64,000 nt of DNA from Diadophis punctatus similis (GCA_023053685.1 JALIGW010000001.1:57240859-57304858); one strand, 5' to 3'. Positions 22,326-34,214 are shown, counted from the first letter of the stretch. Made by a program: numbers and translations. The notes: generated by a model from the letters alone, not told the origin.

Positions 22326-22535
22326 TGGCAAAATTGACTGCTAAATTAGCCGCACCCGCCCAGTCACATGACAACCTGGCCACACCTACCCAGTCACATG
22401 GCCACATGGCCACACCCACCCGAAGCCACACCCACCTGACCTCCAAGCTACACTCACAAAATAAGCCATGCCCACAGAACCAGAGAAATGTTCTGGTTTC
22501 TGTGAAAAATTTCACATTTCACCCCTGCTTCACAC

Positions 22536-23095
22536 ACTTTTTTAAAAAAAGAAAGTACTTTAAAAGACCAGGATCAATTCCACAGAGTGAAAATTGATGA
22601 AATAAACAGGAAACACTGAAATAAATGGTACTATGCGATCAATAAAAAACTCCAAAGCTATTTACTAGTTAGAACAGTTCTAGTTCATGTCACTTTGCTA
22701 TGTGATTCTGCACAAAACCTCTCCATTTAAATGGGCACTCCTAAAAATTCATACATTTCCAAACTTTCATCTTATTATGTGTAGATATATAGGTGTAGAG
22801 TATGACAACTATTATGTGAGCTAATTACTGCCTGGAGTGCAATAACAAACTGAGAAAGTGTTAAACTTTCTAATAAAATCCAGCTCAACTGTTCTTGATA
22901 GAAGTGGTTTTTCTATTTTCAGAATGGCCTCTTAGACTCAGTAACAGGAAATTCCAGGAAATTGAAGTCTCCCCCACTGGGTTTCAATTGTAATTTGCTG
23001 ACATGATGTCTAAAGCCAGTTATTTTTTAAATGACATAATAAATAACTTGTTTAAATAAATTTGAGTGAGATAATTTCAGTTTGTATATCTTGCA
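22536..23095. other. No recognised feature
   Basis: AT-rich unique-looking sequence. Confidence 0.4.
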
Positions 23096-23103
23096 GTCAT
23101 ATA

Positions 23104-23413
23104 CAGTGGTGGGTTCCTACCGGTGCGGTCTTGCCTGTTCATCGCCACAGAGCCGAAGAAGCTGTTGGCGTTCGCGGCGCGGGGCTTCCCCCGCCCGCTT
23201 CCCCCGCTCGCCGGGACACCGCCGTTTGCGTTCTTTTGCCCTCTGCGCATGTGCAAAGCGTTTTGTTTGCGCAGAGGGCAAAAGAATGCAGATGGCGGCA
23301 TCCCGGCAGGCGGGGAAAGCGGGCGGGGGAAGCCCCGCGCCGCGAACGCCAACAGCTTCTTCGGCTCTACAGCGACGAACAGGCAAGACTGCACCGGTAG
23401 GAACCCACCACTG
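23104..23413. mobile_element. Foldback hAT MITE (310-bp palindrome)
   Basis: Ends CAGTGGTGGGTTCCTACCGG and CCGGTAGGAACCCACCACTG, with a perfect 8-bp duplication GTCATATA (23096-23103 and 23414-23421). The whole element folds back on itself with scattered mismatches. The centre is CCCTCTGCGCATGTG...TTGCGCAGAGGG near 23258. Because both strands read almost the same, similar frames appear on both. Confidence 0.94.
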
Positions 23414-23421
23414 GTCATATA

Positions 23422-23744
23422 GCATCACAATATACTTACTCTTTTAAGGCTGAGAACCTTAAAAAGCAAGTCCAATTGTTAGCAAAAGACTGTAGGGTAG
23501 AAGTTATACACTTATTTTATGAGCACTGATTACCTTTAATCTTATGTCAATCTTAGTGTGCCATCTAGTGTATGATGGGCCCTTTTGATGGGGGGAGGGG
23601 GGAAGGGAGGACAAGCACCATTGGGTGATGGATGTTATGAAGAGATGAGAGAGTAGGCAGTGGTGATGGAGGGCATAGGGTGATTGGTGGAAGACCAGGA
23701 GTGGATTGTTCTTAGGGAAGGCAGCCTTGATGCTTGGTATCAAT
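23422..23744. other. No recognised feature
   Basis: G-rich patch near 23590-23605; otherwise nothing is recognised. Confidence 0.4.
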
Positions 23745-25260
23745 GCTGCATTCCAGGCCCTGTGAGGACTATTTTAGGCATCTGTCAGATATCAGTTGAA
23801 TTTGTTCGGATTCTGGCTATGCAGGTCTTATGGAATTGACTGAGGCACTTCTTGCTTAGCTATCTGAAGAGAGTTACAGCCTGTTAGTCCTGAGGAACAG
23901 GACAGGATCTTAGGGCTTTGAGTCCTGTCACCTGTGTTTTAGATCCATGTCCTCCATGATGATATTTATATATCTCTGCCCCAAATTATGCCATCAAGAT
24001 TCTTTCCACTGGCTGGAGACTATGAGGATCTGGGTGGGAAAGCACAGACTTTTGATACAATCCTAGCTAGACCGTGTGGCTGTGGGTTTTAGGTTTGGCG
24101 GTTTACCATTATTAACTTTGGATGGAGCAATACTCCCCCAGATTTGATGTACACGTTAGCAGTCCATCTGAACTCGTGGCTATTGATTGAGATCAGGTGG
24201 TAATCATGGCCGGGATTTGCACAAATCCCTCTTGTGCACTAGTTGTACCTATTCCTGGAGACATATGCCTTAGTCACTTCCTGGTTAGACTACAGACTAA
24301 ACAGGGCCATCCTTGAAAAGCATTTTGAAGCTACAACTGGTTCAGAATGTAACAGCACATATTCAGTCTTGAGTGCATCATGGTACGCTCATGTAACACT
24401 GTAGCTCTAGGTGCCATTAAAATTGCTGGTTGTCATCTGAGGCCCAGCATAGCATAGAGCCAGGATACTTTAGAACTACAAGTATCCAATTATTTCACTC
24501 AGCCCAATCATATCTGGCACAGCAGGCATCCTTGAGATCTCTTCTATGAAACCATGTTGCTACAGTAGGAGTGTCAGACTCAAGGCCCACAGGCTGGATC
24601 TGGCCTATGGGGTGCTCAGATCTGGCATGAGGGCCATCCTGGAAACAGCGGACTGGCCCACAGTGCCTCTGCCAGCGAAAACGGAGCTCAAGAGGGCCAT
24701 GGGCGGCCCTCCTGAGTTCCATTTTCACTGGCAGAGGGTTGCAGGAGGCTGTCACAGCCAAAAACAGAGCTCATGAGGGCCTCCCGAGCTGTTTTAGCTG
24801 GCAGAGGGTTTGCAGGAGGCTGTCGGGGCAGAAAACGGAGTTCGGGAGCCCATTTTCACTGGCAGAGCGCTCGGGCCACCACTGGTGCCCCCAACATGTC
24901 AAGCTGGCCATGCCCCCTGGCCACACACCCCCAAGGTCAAACACAACCCTGTTGCAGCCCCCAATGAAATCAAGTTTAACACCCCTGTGCTAGAGGATCT
25001 AAGAATAATAAATTCTGTGGCAGCGTCCTCCATGAGATTTGGACAGTCCAGTCAGTCTTCTGGAAAGCTTTGGAGACTATGCTTCCTTCTCAGACAGGGG
25101 AGTTAAGATGTTAGTGGACCCCAGTATGTGTGTCCTATTCTGAGTCAAGATAGTTTCGTGAGGAATCTTGGTTGGAGTTCACTTTTAAGGACTGTATTGC
25201 ATTATAACTTTTATATTGTGTTATGTTGTAATGTGTTTTGCTAGCTACCCAGGTTAAGGT
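23745..25260 (+). mobile_element. Old, decayed L2-type LINE, split by a hAT
   Basis: Scattered phrases resemble the C-terminal part of L2 ORF2 (TGGTTAGACTACAG..., then GGTTCAGAATGTAACAGCAC), followed after the nested hAT by 3' UTR-like text. No frame is preserved. The assignment is tentative because of divergence. Confidence 0.45.
24566..24987. mobile_element. hAT MITE with internal tandem repeats
   Basis: Ends TAGGAGTGTCAGACTCAAGG and AAGTTTAACACCCCTG. The flanking octamers are TGCTACAG and TGCTAGAG (7 of 8). Inside, a unit of about 75 bp containing GGCAGAGGGTTGCAGGAGGC is repeated about three times. No transposase is present. Confidence 0.85.
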
Positions 25261-25278
25261 GTAAAGTCATATAACTTA

Positions 25279-25745
25279 CCGTATTTTTCGGAGTATAAGA
25301 CACACCTTTTCCCCCCCTAAAAGAGGCTGAAAACTTGGGTGCATCTTATACTCCAAATGTAACTTTTTCGAAGCTTTTTTTCCAGCCATAACGAGGTGCT
25401 AACAATCTTCCCAGCTCTTCCCTGCTTGTTTTCATTGCTACTCCCTCTGAAAAAGGTTTTTTCAGCCCTAACAAGGTGCTAACGATCTTCCCAGCTTGCA
25501 GGATTTTTTCATTCCTACTCCCTCCGAAGTTTTTTCCCCAGCCCTAAGTCTTTGCAGGCTTATTTTTATAGCTATTCCCTCCAAAAAAGGGTTTTTTCAG
25601 CCCTAACCAGGGGATAAAATAATGTGCTGACTAAGGACGCTAGCCAGATGAATACCTGGTAGGTATATTCCCCCCCCCCTATTTTCCTCCCCAAAAACTA
25701 AGGGCGTCTTATACTCCGGTGCATCTTATACTCCGAAAAATACAG
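25279..25745. mobile_element. TA-flanked inverted-repeat element (Tc1/mariner-like MITE)
   Basis: Ends CCGTATTTTTCGGAGTATAA and ATACTCCGAAAAATACAG, each next to a TA dinucleotide, as expected for Tc1/mariner-type insertion. The ATAAGACGCACC-type motif is repeated near each end. The interior (25370-25620) has about three tandem units of about 95 bp containing TTTTTTCAGCCCTAACNAGG. It is non-autonomous. A relative lies at 52817-53938. Confidence 0.75.
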
Positions 25746-25774
25746 TAAATAGTACCCATTTGCATTTTAAATTC

Positions 25775-25780
25775 TTTATT
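25775..25780 (-). terminator. Candidate polyadenylation signal AATAAA
   Basis: TTTATT on the plus strand reads AATAAA on the minus strand, about 1.42 kb past the LCLAT1 stop and just before the TA-flanked element. Other AATAAA motifs occur nearer the stop (for example near 26350), so the choice is uncertain. Confidence 0.3.
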
Positions 25781-26613
25781 GTTGCTCTAGAGTAAATATT
25801 TTTTATGGCTAACACATTGACATTTCAATAACATTGGTAATCTAAGACCAGTTTACAGACCTTTCATATGCCAGCAGCTCTTAATACAATTTATTTATAA
25901 AATGGTTGTGTCAAAACTTACTATAGGGGCGACAAGGGTTGAAATAGATGTGGCAGTAGCCATGACATTTAACACGTTGAACATATAGCTTATAGCTCTG
26001 GTATTATTAACATTCAGAGAAACGTCTTGGCCTGTTGTATTATGTGTAAAAGATGGGTGAACTGCAGCCAGTTCAAGATTTTACCCTAATTCCATTAAAA
26101 AATAGCAGGAGAGAAGATGTTCAGCCATAAAAAGGGTCCAATTAGGAAATTTGAAAAAAATATATAATTCATTACATGGAGTAGAAGCCTTGGGGGGGGG
26201 GGTAGGGTTGCATGGACTGATTTCGTCCTTTAGTTTCCATGCTAAACGTATTCTCCTAATTCAGATTTTGGGAAAGGAGACAAACGTTAATAGAAAAACC
26301 TTAATGTTTCTTATAGAAATAATCCAATGGGGCAATTTTTAACATTATTTTTATTTTCATATCATGGGGAAATTAACTTCAATACTTCCCCGTTTTACAT
26401 TGTTTTGCCTGAGCATTTAGCAGTTAGGTTTGCAGGGCAGCTTAAACCTGAAGTGGAGATGGACTGTGATTTCACCATATGACAAACAATTCACAGGAAT
26501 GGAATCCTAAAGATGATTTAGGGCTTGCAAAAGGACAGTGGGGTCCAGCTCAGTTACCTTTACTAGCACCTTTACTTAGAGGTAAGCCTTATTGACTTTT
26601 GGTTCCCCCCCAA

Positions 26614-26638
26614 AATATATATATATATATATATATAA
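26614..26638. repeat. (AT)n microsatellite
   Basis: Short AT dinucleotide run within the LCLAT1 3' UTR region. Confidence 0.9.
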
Positions 26639-27201
26639 TAAGTTTTAATAGTTCAAAACTATCTTCATTCATCCAACTTTAGGTCCTGGGTTTTGTTTTC
26701 TCTTTCAGTAGATCAAAACATTTGTTGATTTTGATGACAATAATTGCATCAGCCATTTAACTCTCTGTAAGGTATAAAGGTAGGGAAACGAAGATAGTCA
26801 ACTATTAATCGGGTAATAAACTGGGACTTTCAAATCTCACACATTATTTATAGCAAGGCACTGTAAGAATCACAGTCCATGACTTTTAGCTCCCTAATTT
26901 GCCCAGCAATTTAGAGCTATGTATTTAAACAATTCAATGGATATAAACTTTGATCGGTCAGCAAATGCTTTTCCAGCGATGCTGCAGAGGCTAGCTGCAA
27001 GAGGAACATTGATACATTCAAAAATTAAAAATTCAATATGAACTTTTGTCCTTTACAAGAAGAGTACAGAGCATTAACCAAAACAGCATTAAGAAAAATT
27101 AATTCCCATGCAAAATCTCCTTCCACTATGAAAAATCTATGGCACATCTGAAAAGTGCTCACAAACATCACCCATCCAAACAGTACATATGCCAATTAAA
27201 T

Positions 27202-27701
27202 TTAATATCTGTTTACGTTGGATAACCTGCGTCTATTAAAAAATTGATGACATGCAAGTTCTATCAATTCAAGTCCACCAAACAGCTTTTCTTGCACAGA
27301 GAAAATGACAACTACAACCACAAAATACCATCGTACAAAGTTGTACATGTATAACAGTGCAATCGCAGAGAGTGTGAAAAATGTCCAGTACAGGAGGGAA
27401 ATGCACTTAACAACCAAGACCCTGAGCTCAGATTTACAGGGTGGGATTTTGCTTCTCCCTGACACATCAAAGTATTTTTTGCCTTCATAGAACTGGCGCA
27501 GCCGTTCTTCTTTTTCTTCCCAGCGCTTCTGACACCAGAGTTGCAAGTCTTCCGGAGAGGTTGGCAGGGATTCTACGGAGTATCTGCAGACGTGAAAATG
27601 GATTTCCTTGGGAAAATTTCCATGTAGAAGATGTTTCTCAGTTTGTGGAATGTTTTGAGGATATGCCACTGTTATGTCATGAACAGCATCAAGGTTATTA
27701 C
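27202..27701 (-). CDS. LCLAT1: LCLAT1 last coding exon
   Basis: Lysocardiolipin acyltransferase 1 is a membrane enzyme of the ER and its mitochondrial contacts. It puts acyl chains back on lysocardiolipin and lysophosphatidylinositol. This exon encodes the C-terminal 165 residues. It starts after a splice acceptor (TTCTTCCTAG, exon base 27701) in the phase that matches the donor at 57077, and ends at the stop codon 27202-27204. It contains the conserved PTSPEDLQLWCQKRWEEKEE and IPPCKSELRVLVVK blocks. Two hydrophobic segments follow (around LLYWTFFTLSAIALLYMY and WYFVVVVVIFSV), then FGGLELIELAC. The extreme C-terminus ends in a basic stretch and NRY. From memory, the mammalian protein ends differently, with a lysine-rich KKNE tail. 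Confidence in the family is very high. Confidence 0.97.
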
Positions 27702-29221
27702 CTAGGAAGAAATATAATTATAATTATTATAATTATAATACCATCCTCTCCTCCCCTTTCTCTCTCTCTGGCAAACATACTTAACATTCCTGCCTCCTAT
27801 TTTCCCCACAGCCACCACACTATGAGATGGATTGAGATGAGAGAGAGAGTGACGAGCCCAAAATCACCCAGCCAGCTTTCATATACAGTATCTGTAAAGT
27901 CCAGATGGACAGAAAAAGGTTGCTGAAGGCTGCCTAGTTTGTAGCAAAAATCTGATCTAGTGGCTTAAAGATGTGCTAAATCAGAAAGGTTAATTAGATT
28001 CTTCAATGTAGGACTGGCAGATTCAAATATTTCCAGAAAACTCCCAATTAAGATATGACAGATAATGCTAGGAGCACAGGAGAACAATCACCGAAATTGC
28101 ACAACTTCATTCCGCTGGCAGGTCTAGGACAACTTGCCGCAGCCAACTCGTCATGGCCATCTTGCTGATGCCAACTTGCCATCTTTAACCGTGGTAAAGG
28201 TTCAGTTTGCTGTTTAAGAACTGTGGTTTTTCATCCTACATATACTTAATTTATTGATTTTATTTTTGTGTCTATTTTCTTCTGCATTTATAAATGAAAT
28301 AAATTATTAATAAAGGTGATTAATTTAACTAACATAATTAAATACTATTACGATAGTTTTTTTTTAAAAAAAGACAACATAGTACCATTAGGGGAGCCCA
28401 TTTTCAAGAACTCAATTTTCTGCTACTTCAAATAAGTATGTTTTTGTTTGCTAAAGTTTTAAAAATTTATTGGTTTGAGCGGAATCCTGTAAGTTAAACC
28501 GTTGGCTAACAAATAAAATAAGTTAAAACTATACTGACAGTATTTATTTTATTCTTTTTTAAAAATGTTATCTACTGTGTTGTTCTGAAAATGTTTCTAA
28601 GTGAAAAGGCTGCACTAAATTAAGTATACCATATAAATAAACTCTTTTGAAGTGAAATTCAAAGATTGAACTTTTTTCCCAACACATGCTACAGCAGCTG
28701 CAGTTGAAAGAGTCATATATGCAAAAGATATTGACTATTTTAGAGGCAAAATCCTATCTTGGGCGAGCTTTACGAATATGGAGAACAATTGTTAAAAAGT
28801 GTACAGAAGAAACTTTATATGCGAGATTGCATGCAGCCCTTTGGAACATGACCCAGTTTTTATCAAAATAAACCTCCGCAATTTCCATGGGATTAATCGA
28901 CAGTAAAGTCATATATTGAGTTACAACAATATTTTAAAGGAATAAATGGAAATGTCTGCTTGAGAATAGCGGGCTTTTGCTTTGCCAAAATATTGTACCC
29001 AAGTGGTACTTTAGATTCAGTTCAACCTGCTATTCAGAAGATCAAGTACAAGAATTCAGCTGGTATATTAATTATAGCCTACCTGGACCAGTAAGCCTTA
29101 GAAAAGTGACTATCATCCTTATCATTCGTGTTTGGCTCCTGCAATGTGCTTGGCATGGGTATACTTTGAAGATGGCTCAGAAATTATAGCTGGTGCAAAA
29201 CTAAGTGGCCAGATTGTAGAA
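27702..29221. other. LCLAT1 intron, no strong feature
   Basis: Around 27815-27905 lies a decayed SINE- or LINE-like piece (GAGAGAGTGACGAGCCCAAA, TCACCCAGCCAGCTTTCAT on the plus strand). Near 28125-28185 the phrase CCAACTYGYC recurs three times. The rest is AT-rich. Confidence 0.4.
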
Positions 29222-29690
29222 CAAAACCTATTCTTTTTTTAAAAAAATATTATTGATTTTTTTTTATTAAATACATTTCTTAGTGCTTAATAAACATTGT
29301 ATTGTCTGGGTATATAATTTGCTTAACAATACAAATTACATTCTTAATTTCTGCCCCTTTTTTCCAACCATTGGTAAAATAAATACCATGTTTGATAATA
29401 TTCTACATCCTCTTTCTGTTTAATTTTCAATGTCAATCTATCCATTTCTGCACAATCTAGTATCTTCTTGACTATTTCTTCATCTCGTGGCATATCTTCA
29501 TTTTTTCCAATATTGTGCAAAAATAATCCTCGCTGCTGTTAAGACATGTAATATTAAATACATACTTTTCTTATCAAGTTTTTATGATGTTATACCTAAT
29601 AAAAACAATTCAGGTTTAAAATTTACATGTTTTCTTATCATCTTTTCTGACCACCTGTGTATCTTTGCCCAATTTTTTTTTGTTTTGCTT
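29222..29690 (-). mobile_element. L1-type LINE ORF2 C-terminus and 3' tail
   Basis: On the minus strand, frameshifted coding text reads LHVLTAARIIFAQYW (about 29510-29560), then DEEIVKKILDCAEMDRLTLK and FYQWLEKRGRN before an A-rich tail. This order is typical of the extreme C-terminus of L1 ORF2. The rest of the element is missing (5' truncation) and the frame is broken, so it is dead. Confidence 0.75.
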
Positions 29691-29750
29691 TGACAAGCAA
29701 AAAAGAAAAAGAAAAAAAGAAGAACAAAGCCTATTCTGAGGGTTCTACAC

Positions 29751-29840
29751 CAGGGCTCTCCAAACTCCAAACTGGCTGGCTGAGGAATTCTGGGAGTTGA
29801 AGTCCACAAATCTTAAAGTTGCTAAGTTTGGAGAGCCCTG
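29751..29840. mobile_element. Short palindromic hAT MITE
   Basis: 90 bp with ends CAGGGCTCTCCAAACTCC and AGTTTGGAGAGCCCTG, the core ATTCTGGGAGTTGAAGTCCA and a perfect 8-bp duplication TTCTACAC (29743-29750 and 29841-29848). Confidence 0.95.
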
Positions 29841-29848
29841 TTCTACAC

Positions 29849-30368
29849 TGTCTACCTGTTGGCTTCCAAGCCCCAAAGTGCTCGTTATAAAGCTATGCTT
29901 GACCTGGTACTTGAACCACTTTGCCAAGCATGGTTCTCCTAGTCAAATATCAAGAGGAGTCCTTCAAAAATACCTCTTCTCCTTTTCAGTTAAGAGCAGT
30001 GGGAATCTGAAGTCAGACCTTCTTAGCAGTGACTTGAACATTAGGGAATCCAGTCCCCAGAGGGGTATCAGCTCCAACTCCCCTTTCATTCTGGATGGCC
30101 CTTAAAATCATTTCATTTTGGGAAGCTTGAAGCTCATAAAAGGACTATGGACAGACACTGATTACTTTATGTTATCATGTTTATTTTACACCAGGTAACT
30201 CATGTCCTGCTGGGTCATTGTTTCAGAGAAATTTCCTTACCTAAACATAGAAACAAAATGACTGGTGGGGGCGAGGGAGAGGAACTGTGGGAGCAAGAGT
30301 AACTTCTGACTTCCTACTGGCTTCCCCATTGAGTTGCCTTGTGGGAATTTGGCAGGAAGCATCGAGAA

Positions 30369-30369
<1 letters not shown>
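29849..30369. other. LCLAT1 intron, no recognised feature
   Basis: Unique-looking sequence. A 102-residue frame at 29797-30105 overlaps the MITE and has no known domain. Confidence 0.4.

Positions 30370-30434
<65 letters not shown>
30370..30434. repeat. (TC)n microsatellite
   Basis: About 65 bp of pure TC dinucleotides. Confidence 0.97.
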
Positions 30435-30437
<3 letters not shown>

Positions 30438-31469
30438 GCTTCCTTCCCACTACTTTTCCCTTTCTAGCAGGCAGGCAAGTGATGAAAGATTGCAAGACTG
30501 GCTGGGAAACAGAACATTGAAAATGAAGATCACGTGACCGCAGCAGCAGCTAGTAGGACTGAAGCAGCCACAACCTCCCCAAATTTCATTTCCTCGGGAG
30601 TCATGGGTCCTGGATTGTGAACACATTTGATACATTAGCCCATTTGAAATATCTTGGTTCAAAAAATGTTGCACTTTGTGGCACACTGTCACCTAACTAA
30701 AGGTCATGATAAGAAGAGTTTTAATAGTATATAGATTGCATTCTTAAATAAATAGCTATTGCTGTCAGCAAACCAGCAATAACTGCTACACTTAAAAAGA
30801 TGTGAAAATCTGCTGTTTAGATTACTTGTTATAAAAAAACTGAAGAACCAATTTTAACAGAAATCATAATGCAAATTATGTGTAAAATGAGATAGGTTGT
30901 TTTCCTGCCAATAAAATCTCTAGATACAATAGCATTTCCAGATGTTTCACCAAGACCTAGATTTCTGAATTTTTCAACTGTCCTTTAATTCAGCTGCTAC
31001 AGAATGCCTGTAGTTTCTTCCTGATCTTTTCAACTAGATTTTAAGCATCATCAGCAATCCTTTGAATAGCTTTAAAGTGAAAGACTGAAAGGCTACATGA
31101 TATATTTACATATTCATTAATGTGACAATGAAATTAGATGTAGTAAGATAGCTAATGGGTTTTTTTATTCAAGTTTACTGTGAATGCCATCATAGCTATT
31201 ATTAAATTCTGAAGAACAAAGTAAACATTCCATAAACCAATGGGGTCTTAGACATCGATACATCAGGATTCTCTTTTGCCACCAGAGTTGCTTTTTGACA
31301 GGCAAATCCTATCCATCATAGAGTGATTTATGACTTGTGGGGGGTGGTCATTTCCTGCTGGATCAGCAGACAGAAGACATAATGAAGCTGGTGCAGGAGT
31401 TGTAACCCTACTTGGGCAGGAGGACTTAGCTACAATAATGTAAGACTTCATTATGTGGTTGGATTACTA
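30435..31469. other. LCLAT1 intron, no recognised feature
   Basis: AT-rich intronic sequence; nothing is recognised. Confidence 0.4.
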
Positions 31470-31845
31470 TACTACTACATTTGGGTGCCCCTTAAAAACA
31501 ACTAGGAAACTACAGCTCATCCAAAATGTGGTGGTGCACAGAGTTTATGGACCCTATGGGAACATGTAACATGGATTTCATGCCAACCTTGGTTGTGGAT
31601 TTGGGTGCAATTTAAAGTGCTGGTTTAAACCAATATACATCTTTATGACTTGGAACCTGAGTATCTGCAGGACAATCTATTCTAAACAGTACTAGTCTGA
31701 CTAATCAGATCCAACAGGAAGAAACTGTTAGTGATTCCCCATTTTCAGGAACTTGAACCAAGAAGCAAGGAGGTGATGCTTCTCAATGCCAGTGATGAAC
31801 CTGCAGAACAACTTTCTTTCTTTTCTTTTTTCCTTCCTTCATTTC
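31470..31845 (+). mobile_element. Decayed L2-type LINE C-terminal region
   Basis: Broken coding text shows L2 ORF2 phrases in the right order: TTRKLQLIQNVVVHRVYGP near 31497-31555, then GVQFKVLV-like and LEPEYLQDNL text near 31600-31680, then the 3' UTR side. There are many stops. It is old. Confidence 0.6.
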
Positions 31846-31980
31846 CTCATTCATTCATTCATTCATTCATTCATTCATTCATTCATTCATTCATTAATTC
31901 ATTCCAAACATTTATATAGTTGCCCATCTTACAACAAATTCTGGACAGCTCCCAATCAAAAATCAAAGCAACATAAAAAC
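31846..31980 (-). mobile_element. (ATTC)n plus L2-type 3' end, antisense
   Basis: An ATTC tetramer array (31846-31898) adjoins AACATTTATATAGTTGCCCA and CTGGACAGCTCCCAAT. This resembles the reversed hairpin end of L2-type elements, with the array as its tail. Confidence 0.55.
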
Positions 31981-33518
31981 TATATTAAAGCTATAAAAAC
32001 CAAACACATTAAAAACCTGTTCCAAGTTAAGCAGCCAATATGCTATTGTCTTGTCTTATTCCAGGTCTTCAGTGCTTTATGGAAAGCTAGGAGGCTAAAG
32101 GCCTAATGAACTTCAGGGAGAATATTGTTCCATAGGGCAGGGGCTGCCATAGATTCTCTCCTTGTTGGTATTTAGAACTTTTAAAGAGCGTCATGGCTCT
32201 GCAGCTGCATTTCTCCCCCCCCCCAAAAAAAACAGTATGAAGCTTAGCCCAGCCTAGCCTAGCCCAGCCCAGTTACCATGGCACAAAGGGATTTTTTTTT
32301 TGAACACACTGAGGTTCTCAGGTTGCTTTCAGCCTTGCACCACAAAATCCAGCCAAGCTGCCTGGTCAGCAGTTGGAGCAAGAGGTTGGTGAAGGTCAGC
32401 TGGCAGAACACATGGCATAACACAACATTAGCTCCATCATGCAGCCATTGTTGTTACTTCATGAATCCTTTGATTCAGGCATAGGGCATAAGGCACAGGG
32501 CTGGATAGCCTTTATAATATGAAGTAGCTGATCAGAATGCAGCCTGTATAAACTCTGAAAGTGACAGGTATTTAAATTCACAAGACGATGGGGAAGAAGA
32601 AAAGAGCTTATAGTTGCTAACTGGCTGGCACTAAAACAGTTTCTGCCATACCAAAATGCACAAGTGGACAAATCTTATTAAGTTCAATTAACCCAGTACT
32701 CTGGGAGCCTCCTTAATCTGAAAAGGATTTAATGAAAAGTCTTGGCTTCAATAAACACTCTTTAATTATGAGTAATATTTATTCACAAAGAATTTGTTTC
32801 AGGATTAACCTGAAATCTGTAGGAAACCAAATATATCAATATAATAATGGAATGCCTAATTAGAAAATAATTGATTCCTAACTGTAATATACTGCTTTGT
32901 AGCACACATAATTGTTTAGTACAATTGCTTTTAAGTTGTTGCATCTGGCAATAAAAATGCAACTCTGTAAAAGAGAGAAAGGATTGGAATTAGCATTCTG
33001 TCTTACTGAAAATCTTCGGTTAAGTCAGATATTGCTCCTTGCTTAAAAAGTAGAGTCTTTGGTTAACAGCAGTAATTGGGAGTGGAATTTCTAAGCAATG
33101 CGGTCACATGACCACATCATTCAGTGAAAAAAATCAGGTAGTCCTTGTTGTCATTAACCAAACCTCACTGGTTATTCGGTGAGGACACAAGCCAAGCCAA
33201 GCTTGCAGTCCCAAGCCTTGATAAAGTAAGGGCTTGCCTCTTCTGCCTCTTGAATTTCCCCTCCATAACCAAATAACCCTAAAAGATATTACAAATAATG
33301 ATGGTGGAGGTGGAAGCATTAATAGTATTTTAGAAAAAGAAGTCTAAAAAAAAGATAGTGTAATAAGAGGAATAAGAAATCCTAAAAGATACTCTGAATA
33401 ATAATGGTGGAACAAATTATAATTATACTGATCAATATAAATAGACTGAATAAAAGAGTTTAGATACTAATTAAAGAATTCAGAAGGAACTATATATAGT
33501 TTTTATAGTTTAAGACTT
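31981..33518. other. LCLAT1 intron, no gene; partial inverted-repeat relic near 33060-33170
   Basis: A C-run/A-run junction at 32213-32230 and a CAGCCTAG-type minirepeat at 32250-32275 are present. At 33135-33165 the phrase CAGGTAGTCCTTGTTGTC resembles the end of the element at 50908. Otherwise unrecognised. Confidence 0.4.
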
Positions 33519-33625
33519 CAGTGTTTCCCAACCTTGGCAACTTGAAGATATCTGCATTCGCTGGCTGGGGAATTCTGGGAGTTGAAGTCCAGATATCTTC
33601 AAGTTGCCAAGGTTGGGAAACACTG
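33519..33625. mobile_element. Palindromic hAT MITE, 107 bp
   Basis: Ends CAGTGTTTCCCAACCTTGGC and GCCAAGGTTGGGAAACACTG are exact complements. The arms extend inward through CAACTTGAAGATATCTG. GTTTAAGA and GTTTAAGT lie close to the ends (7 of 8) with three extra bases on the left. Confidence 0.88.
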
Positions 33626-34214
33626 GTTTAAGTTATATAATTAAATATGGCACATATATAGAGGCTATTATAAATAGATAAGGAAAATGTTAATATCTTG
33701 ACTATATTCAACCATAAAGTAAGGTGGAAAGGGGGTTACTACGGTCTCACATGTTTGTTGCAATAAAAAAAAGAAGAGGTAAAATGTTGTATTCTGAAGG
33801 AAATACGTAGAGAGTTTTGTAACTATAACTATATAACTAAAAATGAGAAACAATTAAAAAGTGGTGTATATTTAGAATCTTATCTTATAGGTGTATGAAA
33901 AATGTTATTAGTTTGATTATATCCGATGATAGCTTTTGGTTGATAGTGGGACACTTATGCCCCACTTGTATGTTGTGTGTCTCTGTCCTTGAATGTATAT
34001 TGTCATTTTGTTATGTGTGTCTAATAAAAAAAAATTGGAAAAAAAAATTTCCCCACCCATTTATTTCTCTCTATCTCAGCACTTCTGCCCCCCACCCCAC
34101 CTACCTCCTGCCACTATGCCCTGCCTGCCGCTGCCATGCCCACCACACTGCATGCCACCAATGCACTAGCTGGGGCTTTCTTTCATTCTGGTGCAGCCAG
34201 AGCTTCTCTCACGC
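33626..34214. other. LCLAT1 intron, no recognised feature
   Basis: AT-rich, with a LINE-tail-like TGTGTGTCTAATAAAAAAAA near 34012-34032 that may be a decayed retrotransposon end. Confidence 0.4.

Larger units (their letters stand above)
21253..22527. mobile_element. hAT element with nested insertions
   Basis: 1275 bp with ends CAGGGGTGAAAT and ATTTCACCCCTG and a perfect 8-bp duplication CTTCACAC (21245-21252 and 22528-22535). It contains a nested short MITE (21562-21653) and a CR1 3' fragment (about 22262-22325). Near the right end the motif CCACACCYACC...CAGTCACATG is repeated. No transposase was recognised. Confidence 0.9.
25746..27201 (-). other. LCLAT1: Probable LCLAT1 3' UTR and flank
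   Basis: This is about 1.45 kb downstream of the LCLAT1 stop codon on the minus strand. It is AT-rich, has no strong repeat apart from (AT)n at 26614-26638, and is free of the mobile elements that crowd both sides. That fits transcribed 3' UTR. The exact end is not determined by sequence alone. Confidence 0.5.

Noticed and set aside
28686..28871. A 61-codon plus-strand frame beginning MLQQLQLKESYMQ
   Set aside because: It has no conserved motif or splice context and is of a length expected by chance in this AT-rich intron.
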